Positions 1 through 5,516 of a DNA stretch of 7,454 nt are shown in pieces. Origin of the DNA: Candidatus Caldarchaeum sp. (GTDB taxonomy: Archaea; Thermoproteota; Nitrososphaeria_A; Caldarchaeales; Caldarchaeaceae); assembly GCA_025054795.1 (NCBI GenBank), contig JANWZU010000099.1, positions 1 through 7,454 of the forward strand, written 5' to 3'. Both the position numbers and the translations under genes were made by a program. Within the stretch, counting starts at the first letter, position 1, and every line of letters starts with the position of its first letter. The notes beneath the pieces are model-generated. The model saw only the letters and a program-made list of their open reading frames with translations. It had not been told where the DNA came from and searched no databases.

Positions 1-1394
1 ACAACCCTAACCGTCACCAAGTAGCCTAGGCTGCGCTGGTCTCCCTTAACACCAGTGGCTTTGTCGTCTCCGACTACTGCGAAAGCCTGCCAAACCTCGT
101 CCAGCAGCCCGGCCCTCTCAAGCTCCTCCTCCACTATCGCAGAAGCCCTCCTGCACACATCCAGCTTCTCCTCGGTCACCTCGCCGATTACACGGACAGC
201 CAGACCTGGACCTGGGAATGGATGCCTCTTCACCAGCCATTTCGGCAGTCCCAGCAGCTCAGCCAACCGCCTGACCTCATCTTTGTAGAGCTCCCTCAAC
301 GGCTCGACGACCTTCAAACCTATGTCCTGAGGAAGGCCGCCGACGTTGTGGTGTGTTTTTATCACAGCCGAACCGCCGACGGACCTGCCGCTTTCGACGA
401 CGTCGGGATACAGAGTTCCCTGAGCCAAGTGCGTGAAAGGGCCGTGTCTCTGGCCAACCTCTTCGAAGATTGCGGCGAACTCCGCTCCTATGATTTTTCT
501 TTTCTCCTCGGGGTCTGCCACGCCTCTCAGCTTTCTAAGGAACCTTTCCGAGGCGTCTACGTAGATTACGTTGCTTTCGCCGACTGTTTCTCTCAAAGCA
601 TCGAGAACCTTCTCAGCCTCTCCTTCTCTCAGCAAGCCGTGGTTGACGAACAAGCACTTCAGCCTGTCCCCCACCGCCCTCGAAACAATCGCTGCAGCGA
701 CTGTAGAGTCTACTCCTCCGCTTACGGCGCACAGAACCCTTCCGTCGCCCACCTGCTCCGCCACCTCCTTCACAACTGTGTCCAAGTAGTTCTCCATGCT
801 CCAGCTCCGTCTGCATCCACATACGTTGAACACAAAGTTCTCGAGTATCTTTTGTCCGTGCTCTGTGTGGGCTACTTCTGGATGGAACTGGAGGCCGTAG
901 ATTTTTCTTGCGCTGTCGTATATGGCTGCGTGCGGGGATGAGATGGTTGAGGCCGCTGTGCGGAACCCGAGGGCCGGCTGCTCGACGACGTCCGAATGGC
1001 TCATCCAGACGTTGAACCTTTCAGGCAGGCCTTTGAACAGCTCACACTCCTCAACCAGCTTAACCTCCATCCTGCCGAACTCTCTCTTTTCCGCTCTCCT
1101 TACACGGCCCTTGAACTCCTGAGCTATTAGCTGGTGGCCGTAGCAGATGCCTAGAATAGGCCTGCCGGCCAGTTTGTCGAAGGGTATGCGTGGGGAGCGT
1201 GGCTCGTAGACGCTGGCGGGTCCGCCTGACAGCACGAACCCCTTGACGTCCTCCGGAAAAACTGTCTCTGAAAACGCTGCGTAGGGCACCACCGTAGTCT
1301 TCACTCCAAGCTCCCTTATCCTACGGCTTATCAAGTGAGCGTACTGACCGCCGAAGTCTACCAACGCTATGATGTCCGCGTCTTCCCGTTTCAC
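1..1394 (-). CDS. guaA: GMP synthase (glutamine-hydrolysing), C-terminus cut by the window edge
   Basis: GuaA makes GMP from XMP, ATP and glutamine, the last step of guanine nucleotide synthesis in the cytosol. I translated the reverse strand from 1394 to the window start and found no stop or frameshift (464 residues). The N-terminal class I glutamine amidotransferase domain shows VDFGGQY (about 12-18), SGGP (56-59), GICYGHQ with nucleophile Cys84, and FHPE with His171 and Glu173. The ATP-pyrophosphatase domain has the PP-loop SGGVDS (225-230) and GTLYPDVVES (326-335). HPFPGPGLAVR (391-401) opens the dimerisation/XMP-binding part. Bacterial GuaA is about 525 residues, so roughly 50 C-terminal residues lie outside. 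Both domains are in one chain, unlike the split GuaAa/GuaAb of many euryarchaea. I chose GTG at 1394 because it lies just before the first strand and 27 bases after a weak TATA-like CTTATCAA (1417-1425). The frame is open up to ATG 1487, but that codon lies upstream of the TATA box. Confidence 0.95.
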   Translation of the reverse strand, partial: MKREDADIIALVDFGGQYAHLISRRIRELGVKTTVVPYAAFSETVFPEDVKGFVLSGGPASVYEPRSPRIPFDKLAGRPILGICYGHQLIAQEFKGRVRRAEKREFGRMEVKLVEECELFKGLPERFNVWMSHSDVVEQPALGFRTAASTISSPHAAIYDSARKIYGLQFHPEVAHTEHGQKILENFVFNVCGCRRSWSMENYLDTVVKEVAEQVGDGRVLCAVSGGVDSTVAAAIVSRAVGDRLKCLFVNHGLLREGEAEKVLDALRETVGESNVIYVDASERFLRKLRGVADPEEKRKIIGAEFAAIFEEVGQRHGPFTHLAQGTLYPDVVESGRSVGGSAVIKTHHNVGGLPQDIGLKVVEPLRELYKDEVRRLAELLGLPKWLVKRHPFPGPGLAVRVIGEVTEEKLDVCRRASAIVEEELERAGLLDEVWQAFAVVGDDKATGVKGDQRSLGYLVTVRV

Positions 1395-1473
1395 TAAAGC
1401 GGGTTGTTGAGCTTGTTTGATAAGGTTTTCCTGCCCCGTAGGGTTTTCGTTTGATTGCGGTAAACATAAAACA

Positions 1474-1483
1474 CTTAAATATA
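1474..1483. promoter_or_regulatory. AT-rich TATA element between guaA and the membrane-protein operon
   Basis: The sequence CTTAAATATA (read on plus) is the only strongly AT-rich block in the 108 bases between the two divergent genes. On the plus strand its centre is about 25 bases before ATG 1503, so the transcript would start at or next to the start codon (leaderless). Read on minus it is TATATTTAAG, which would start transcription near 1453 and leave a leader of about 60 bases before GTG 1394. Whether guaA uses this element or the weaker one at 1417-1425 cannot be settled from sequence. Confidence 0.55.
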
Positions 1484-1502
1484 TCATTACTTTATCTGCA
1501 TC

Positions 1503-2036
1503 ATGCACCAGAGCCAGAAAGCATTATCCGTGAAAAACATCTCCTTTGTAGCGCTTTCAGCAGCTTTCTACGTTCTTATGGCAGCCATGTCGGGGCTAGT
1601 CCTCCCAGCCATGAGAGGGTATCCGGCCCACTTTTTCAGAGGCCTCGCCATGAGCGCAGTAGCCGCCTACTCGGGTCGTATGTGGAGCACCAGCTTCATG
1701 GCCGTCATCTCCGGTCTCGTGCTCATGGCTGTCGTTCCAGCGCCAGCGCCTTACCTGCTTTTCGCAACTGCTGCAGCGGGGGTGGTTTACGACATAAGCC
1801 TAGGAAGAAAATACGCAGAGTCATGCAGGAGGCCGAGACGAGTTATCGTGGGCACTATGTTCAGCGGCTTCGCCGAGGCCGTGGTAGCCATGTCTATACT
1901 CACCTACGTGGGCTTGTTCCAAGTCCAGCCACAGATGCTTGCCGTGATATGGGTCGGAGCGATAGCCGCCAACCTAGTGCTCAGCGTCGCAGGAGCCCAA
2001 GTATCCTTGCTACTTCTACGCAGATACGTGAAATGA
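1503..2036 (+). CDS. Multi-pass membrane protein resembling an ECF transporter S-component
   Basis: This is a 177-residue, very hydrophobic protein with about five or six membrane segments. The rough spans are 14-37, 44-57, 62-78, 84-98, 114-139 and 145-170, separated by short basic loops such as the one at 102-113. A short polar N-terminus runs into a first helix reading VALSAAFYVLMAAMSG, then a GYPAHFFRG loop and alternating Ala/Gly-rich helices. Size and texture match substrate-capture (S) subunits of energy-coupling-factor vitamin or metal transporters. These dock onto a shared EcfT/EcfA module, which is not in this window. The substrate is not recognisable. ATG 1503 is chosen because the TATA element lies at leaderless distance. 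The next gene starts inside its stop codon (ATGA, 2033-2036), so the two are translationally coupled. An unrelated small membrane protein family remains possible. Confidence 0.55.
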   Translation: MHQSQKALSVKNISFVALSAAFYVLMAAMSGLVLPAMRGYPAHFFRGLAMSAVAAYSGRMWSTSFMAVISGLVLMAVVPAPAPYLLFATAAAGVVYDISLGRKYAESCRRPRRVIVGTMFSGFAEAVVAMSILTYVGLFQVQPQMLAVIWVGAIAANLVLSVAGAQVSLLLLRRYVK

Positions 2037-2452
2037 CCGTTGAACTTGTCGCCAGAGTGGCTCTGGTTTACGGGCTGGTGCTGTGGGCTGGGGGTTTAAT
2101 CCATCTAGCTGCTGCGGTTGTACCTCAGGCTAGGATGCTCGAGGACAGGGCGACGGTGTTAAGAATGATGGGTGGAGTGATGAAGCGGTACAACCCTGTG
2201 GCGTGGACCGCCTTGATCGCTTTAACGGTTTCAGCCACTTATCTGGCAGCTGCGCAGGGCTTCAAGCCGCTGCACTCAGCCGCCCTAGCAGTCCTCTACA
2301 CGGCTTTTACGCTCGACCTCTTCCATTCCTTCGTCTATGGACCGAAAGCAGCTGCAGGCGATACCGAAGCAAGGCGGACAGCTCTAGTCCTCGCCAAAAT
2401 TGAAACACCCCTCGCCCTAGCCTTGCTGCCGTTGATGGCGCTGCTTCTGTAA
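2033..2452 (+). CDS. Four-helix membrane protein, CopD/DUF4149-like
   Basis: This 139-residue integral membrane protein has four predicted helices at about 6-30, 56-75, 80-102 and 118-138. Conserved-looking features are W18-A-G-G in helix 1 followed by H24 and P31, N54-P55 before helix 2, H81, then D95 and H98 with YGPK (102-105) at the end of helix 3. The WxGG start and a proline after helix 1 resemble the CopD and DUF4149 four-helix families. I cannot assign it to either with certainty. His24, His81 and His98 lie in or near membrane segments and could bind heme or metal, which is inference. ATG 2033 overlaps the upstream stop by four bases. The frame stays open back to 1451, but that stretch is an alternate reading of the upstream gene. 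No function is assigned. Confidence 0.65.
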   Translation: MTVELVARVALVYGLVLWAGGLIHLAAAVVPQARMLEDRATVLRMMGGVMKRYNPVAWTALIALTVSATYLAAAQGFKPLHSAALAVLYTAFTLDLFHSFVYGPKAAAGDTEARRTALVLAKIETPLALALLPLMALLL

Positions 2453-2479
2453 AGACAAAAATAGGAAGCTGACAGCTCT

Positions 2480-3037
2480 GTGGTGATGAGAAGAGACACG
2501 GCTGCCGGCGCTCTTCTTTTCACGGCTATCACTCAGTTCCTTATGTTTCTCAGAGTTGCAGAATCGGTTTACCCCAACTACAGCGTCTCAGGCAACTACA
2601 TAAGCGACTTGGGAGTAGGCGTTGCGGCGCCGATTTTCAACACCTCGATAATCATCCTAGGATTCTGCGTTGTTCTCACAGCATACCTGTGTTTTCAGGT
2701 TTTCAAAAGCGTGGTGTTCGTGGCTTTCATAGCCTTGGCGGGGGTCGGTGCAGTCGGAGTGGGCGTTTTCCCCGAAAACGTGCCCGTCATCCACACGGTG
2801 ATGTCCTTGATAACCTTCCTTTTCGCAGGGCTCGCAGCCCTTTACGGGTTGAGAGTATTCAGCCGTCTTATGGGAGTTCTTTCAGCCGCCTCGGGCATCG
2901 TATCGTTGACAGCGTTAATTCTGTTCGCAACGGGAAACTACATGGGGCTGGGCCACGGAGGTATGGAGAGGCTGATTGTCTACCCGGTGCTCGCATGGGG
3001 GCTTATGCTCTCAGGACATCTAATCTCAAGAGGCTAG
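2480..3037 (+). CDS. DUF998-family six-helix membrane protein
   Basis: About 185 residues with six predicted membrane helices. DUF998-type landmarks are all present in order: YSVSGNYISDLGVG (34-47) after helix 1, APIFN (50-54) opening helix 2, a glycine-rich helix ending VGVFPENVPVIH (94-105), and GMERLIVYPVLAW (161-173) leading into the last helix. Most DUF998 members have no known function. The start is unclear: GTG 2480, GTG 2483 and ATG 2486 sit side by side, and no convincing ribosome binding site picks one. Residue numbers here count from 2480; ATG 2486 is equally likely. It follows the four-helix gene by 27 bases and is probably co-transcribed with it. Its TAG stop falls inside a CTAG that also ends nob1 on the other strand. 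Confidence 0.8.
   Translation: MVMRRDTAAGALLFTAITQFLMFLRVAESVYPNYSVSGNYISDLGVGVAAPIFNTSIIILGFCVVLTAYLCFQVFKSVVFVAFIALAGVGAVGVGVFPENVPVIHTVMSLITFLFAGLAALYGLRVFSRLMGVLSAASGIVSLTALILFATGNYMGLGHGGMERLIVYPVLAWGLMLSGHLISRG
3034..3037. other. Palindromic CTAG that is the stop codon of two convergent genes
   Basis: TAG at 3035-3037 ends the DUF998 gene on plus, and TAG at 3036-3034 ends nob1 on minus. The two reading frames overlap tail to tail by four bases with no spacer. No T-rich archaeal terminator is visible on either strand immediately past the stops, so each transcript probably extends antisense into the other gene. Confidence 0.9.
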
Positions 3038-3552
3038 CGGCCCTCTGAAGCTCTAACATATCTCACAACCTCTCCCCCGCAGGAAGGGCAGACATCTCCA
3101 ACAGCCCGCCCGTAGACTTTTCCGCAGACGACGCATTTTGAAATCCATTCCCTCAGCTCCTTCACAGGCTGCCTAGCCAGACCGGCAACCTCAAGCCCCA
3201 GCTTCAGAGCTGTGTTTTGGAGGCTGTAGTCGTCGGACAGAACAACCACGCTAGCTCCCTCCGAAAAAGCATCGAACGCAGCGGCCAGCAGGTTCACGTC
3301 GGCCTTGGACAGTCTAGGCAGGTCGCCTGTGCTGGCGGCGGCGACCTTCACCCTTTCCACCGATGATTGTGAAGGCTTTTTCAACTTCACTACTTGCCTA
3401 GCAAGAGCCGTGGCAAGCCTCTCGGGAGCAAGACCGCCGTACAGAACCTCATCCACCACTTCCTGAACGGTAATCAGCTCGGCGGGCCCCGGCTCAAGCT
3501 GGACAGAGAGAAACGCCCGTGTGTCGAGTGCGTAGACTTTACGGCCTGCCAT
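3034..3552 (-). CDS. nob1: Ribosome maturation endoribonuclease Nob1 (PIN domain plus zinc ribbon)
   Basis: Nob1 cleaves the 3' end of precursor small-subunit rRNA in the last step of 30S/40S maturation. The 172-residue protein has the archaeal Nob1 plan. A PIN nuclease domain (about 5-127) carries the acidic metal ligands D10 in ALDT, E35 in VVDEV, D85 in LSKADVNLLA, and D107/D108 in LSDDYSLQN. TGD (75-77) is also conserved. A short linker then leads to a zinc ribbon with cysteines C140-x2-C143 and C155-x2-C158. It is the last gene of the minus-strand cluster and overlaps the end of nadK by 14 bases. ATG 3552 is supported by a Shine-Dalgarno-like GGAAGAGG just upstream. The family assignment is firm because the PIN motifs and the ribbon occur together at the usual spacing and length. 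Confidence 0.93.
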   Translation of the reverse strand: MAGRKVYALDTRAFLSVQLEPGPAELITVQEVVDEVLYGGLAPERLATALARQVVKLKKPSQSSVERVKVAAASTGDLPRLSKADVNLLAAAFDAFSEGASVVVLSDDYSLQNTALKLGLEVAGLARQPVKELREWISKCVVCGKVYGRAVGDVCPSCGGEVVRYVRASEGR

Positions 3553-4360
3553 AGAGCCTCTTCCTGAGACGTTTGCTGAAAAGCTTTCTCTCGTCGAAAC
3601 ATATCAAGGAAAGGCTGCGCGGCGACTTCTGGGCGACAACCCTACCATCCCGCAGCAGCTTCGATGTGTAGCCGTCGACCAAAACCTGAGCCTCCCCTTT
3701 CACGACAGAAACCGTCACTGGCGTCTCTATAGAAAGAACCATCGTTCTGAGGTTTGTCATCGAAGCCATAGGCGCTATCACAACAGACTCAAGCCTCTCG
3801 TCGACTATGGGGCCTCCCGTCGAGAAGGCGTAGGCGGTTGAGCCGACTGGCGTCGCCAGAATCACACCGTCGGCTACGTCGGAGGCCAGAAGCTCACGCT
3901 GAAGAAGCCTGTACTCGATTATTTTACCCGGCTTCGTGGAGGAGACGTAGGCTTCGTTCAAGGCGTCGCCTATGAAGTCGTCGTCGCCGTAGATAGACAG
4001 CCGCATAACCTTCTCGACATGGTAGTCGCCTGTTAAAATTCTTCTGCATGCTTCCTCAAGCTCGTAGGGCTCGACTATACTGAGGTAGCCTGCCCTTCCG
4101 AAGTTTACTCCGAGAAGCATGGCGTCGGACGAGTGGATTCTCCTCGCAACCCTAAGCATCGTTCCGTCTCCGCCTAAAACCATTATGACTCCTTCCTTGA
4201 ACCTTGAGTAAACTTGGTCGAACTCGCTAAGGGACAGTGTCTCATATTTTTTGACCTTCCCCTCGAAGGTTTTGGAAAGTCGTTTGGCGGTGTCGACGGC
4301 TTCGGGCCGAGTCGCTGCATAAACAACCACGACGCTGTCCACTCTAACCGACCTCAACAC
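3539..4360 (-). CDS. nadK: NAD kinase
   Basis: NadK phosphorylates NAD (and in some archaea NADH) to NADP(H) in the cytosol. The 273-residue protein has all the hallmark motifs: GGDGT (63-67) with catalytic Asp65, the GVNFGRAGYL segment (84-93), NE (135-136) and DGVILATPVGSTAYAFSTGGP (164-184), the ribose/nicotinamide-binding loop. Length is normal for the ATP-NAD kinase family. Two starts compete. GTG 4360 is the longest. GTG 4342 has a well-spaced GAGGT eight bases upstream and begins just before the first beta strand (VDSVVVVYA), so it may be the real one (267 residues). The gene follows queC by 23 bases and overlaps nob1 by 14. The NADPH it supplies is a co-substrate of ThyX at the head of the same cluster, a link that is inference from gene order. 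Confidence 0.94.
   Translation of the reverse strand: MLRSVRVDSVVVVYAATRPEAVDTAKRLSKTFEGKVKKYETLSLSEFDQVYSRFKEGVIMVLGGDGTMLRVARRIHSSDAMLLGVNFGRAGYLSIVEPYELEEACRRILTGDYHVEKVMRLSIYGDDDFIGDALNEAYVSSTKPGKIIEYRLLQRELLASDVADGVILATPVGSTAYAFSTGGPIVDERLESVVIAPMASMTNLRTMVLSIETPVTVSVVKGEAQVLVDGYTSKLLRDGRVVAQKSPRSLSLICFDERKLFSKRLRKRLYGRP
3557..3564 (-). promoter_or_regulatory. Ribosome binding site of nob1
   Basis: GGAAGAGG lies four bases before ATG 3552, inside the last codons of nadK. It fixes the nob1 start and shows that this internal cluster gene is read by Shine-Dalgarno initiation rather than leaderless initiation. Confidence 0.6.
4351..4355 (-). promoter_or_regulatory. Ribosome binding site favouring a shorter nadK start
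   Basis: GAGGT on minus lies eight bases before GTG 4342, inside the first codons of the longest nadK frame. No comparable site precedes GTG 4360. The site therefore argues for initiation at 4342. Confidence 0.45.
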
Positions 4361-4383
4361 AGCATTCAGAAATCTCTAATAAC

Positions 4384-5022
4384 CTATGTCTCCGCATATT
4401 CCGTCTCATCTACCAACCCCGCCGCAGCAAACCCCGCTCTCCTAGCAACGCAGCCCGGACATCTTCCGCAGTGCTTGTCCAAAACTCCCCAGCAGCTCCA
4501 TGTAGCTGTTAGAGGTGCGTTCAGACTGGAGCCCAGTTTGATAACCTCCTTCTTGTTCATCCCAATCAGAGGCGTCAAAACCTTCACCCGGCTGAAAGGC
4601 GCTGACATTTTTAAAAGCTTCTCCAGCTCTTCGACGAATTGATTTCCGACATCTGGTATTCTCAAGTCCTCAACGGTGTGGCCGCCCGCTACGTTCTCTG
4701 CGTTTTCGTACAGCGCTATGTGTGCTGCTGCAGAGTAGAAGATGATGTTCCTGAAAGGTATTAGAACCGTAGGAGTTTCGGACGACAGCTTGTCTTTGAG
4801 GCTTTGGGGAAAGTCCACAACCTCCCTCAGAAAACTCACGTCTATTATTCTCAGCTCTTTGTTTGTCGCAGATGAGGCGATTCCCTTAACAGCCTCCACT
4901 TCCCGTGTGTTTCTCCTGTATGTTAGGAAGGTTAACGGTATTATCTCGTGTCCTTCGTGCTTAAGCTTCCAGAGCATCACGGTTGAGTCTATTCCGCCTG
5001 AGAGAAGAGCAACGGTCTTCAT
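4384..5022 (-). CDS. queC: 7-cyano-7-deazaguanine synthase QueC
   Basis: QueC converts 7-carboxy-7-deazaguanine, ammonia and ATP to preQ0, the base that archaea insert into tRNA position 15 to make archaeosine. The 212-residue protein starts with the PP-loop SGGIDS (8-13) of N-type ATP pyrophosphatases. It continues with PFRNIIFYSAAAHIALYE, the family's P-x-RN-x2-F segment, then a GGHTVEDLRIPDVGNQF stretch corresponding to the usual D-x-x-YPDC-x-x-x-F region. It ends with the zinc site C177, C185, C188 and C191 (WSCWG and HCGRCPGC). Length is slightly below the usual 220-230. ATG 5022 overlaps the queD stop by four bases (ATGA), so translation is probably coupled. GuaA in this window uses the same PP-loop chemistry, but the zinc cysteines and small size rule out a GuaA or NadE copy here. 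Confidence 0.92.
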   Translation of the reverse strand: MKTVALLSGGIDSTVMLWKLKHEGHEIIPLTFLTYRRNTREVEAVKGIASSATNKELRIIDVSFLREVVDFPQSLKDKLSSETPTVLIPFRNIIFYSAAAHIALYENAENVAGGHTVEDLRIPDVGNQFVEELEKLLKMSAPFSRVKVLTPLIGMNKKEVIKLGSSLNAPLTATWSCWGVLDKHCGRCPGCVARRAGFAAAGLVDETEYAET

Positions 5023-5516
5023 ACTGAGGATGTTGCAGATTTTCCGAGTCCTTCAGTCATGCGGACGACGACCTTGTAAACGTTGGGCGGCATCCTCTCC
5101 CTGATTCTGCTGGTTATGTGCTCCGAGATGTTCTCGACCGTTGAATCCCGCTCAATCACATACACCGAGTTCTTCGGAACCCTTAAGTCGTAGACCCCTC
5201 CAACCCCTTTGAAGACGATCCGATAACTGCCGTCGCTGGTCTCAACAATATACTTGGAGGCCACAATAAGCTTGTGGTCCATTTCGTCGATAACCTTCTT
5301 AACAGTCTGTTTGAGTTGGCTGAACTCGACAACCATGTCGTCGACAACCTCCCCCACAACGGCAACGTTGACCATCGACGTGTGGCCGTGCAGAACGCCG
5401 CATTTAGGCGATGAAGGTAGAAAGTGGGCGTAGTCGAAGTTGATGGCTGGGCCGCCCACCTCTATCTTCTTAAACCTCCTCTCACCCACCTTCTCCAAAC
5501 CTCTTGTGCATTTCAT
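5019..5516 (-). CDS. queD: QueD-type 6-carboxytetrahydropterin synthase (PTPS family)
   Basis: The protein is a member of the 6-pyruvoyltetrahydropterin synthase fold. Zinc ligands are H31 in FDYAHFL and H43/H45 in CGVLHGH. C39 is the catalytic cysteine, spaced C-x3-HGH, the QueD signature, as opposed to the PTPS-III pattern that replaces FolB. DMVVEF (60-65), DHK (80-82), STVENI (125-130) and Glu155 near the C-terminus complete the active site. QueD turns dihydroneopterin triphosphate into carboxytetrahydropterin, the first committed step to preQ0, and queC follows immediately. At 165 residues it is longer than bacterial QueD (about 120), mainly from the N-terminal tail and a loop around 83-118. 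The start is uncertain. ATG 5516 overlaps thyX by 35 bases and has no binding site, whereas GTG 5489 has AGAGGT at good spacing and would give 156 residues. Confidence 0.9.
   Translation of the reverse strand: MKCTRGLEKVGERRFKKIEVGGPAINFDYAHFLPSSPKCGVLHGHTSMVNVAVVGEVVDDMVVEFSQLKQTVKKVIDEMDHKLIVASKYIVETSDGSYRIVFKGVGGVYDLRVPKNSVYVIERDSTVENISEHITSRIRERMPPNVYKVVVRMTEGLGKSATSSV

Noticed and set aside
222..941. A 239-codon plus-strand open frame
   Set aside because: It lies opposite guaA, whose motifs are intact through the whole stretch; the plus-strand product has no recognisable domain.
1451..2032. A long plus-strand frame leading into the four-helix gene, which would give a 333-residue protein
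   Set aside because: The first 194 codons are an alternate frame of the S-component-like gene: Arg/Ser/His-rich, no membrane pattern, beginning inside the promoter. Only the part from ATG 2033 has protein-like character.
3539..3552. Possible frameshift at the nadK-nob1 overlap
   Set aside because: Both proteins are full length with normal ends and nob1 has its own binding site; this is an ordinary operon overlap.
4214..4642. A plus-strand open frame of 142 codons spanning the queC-nadK junction
   Set aside because: It runs antisense to two confidently identified genes and shows no domain or ribosome binding site.
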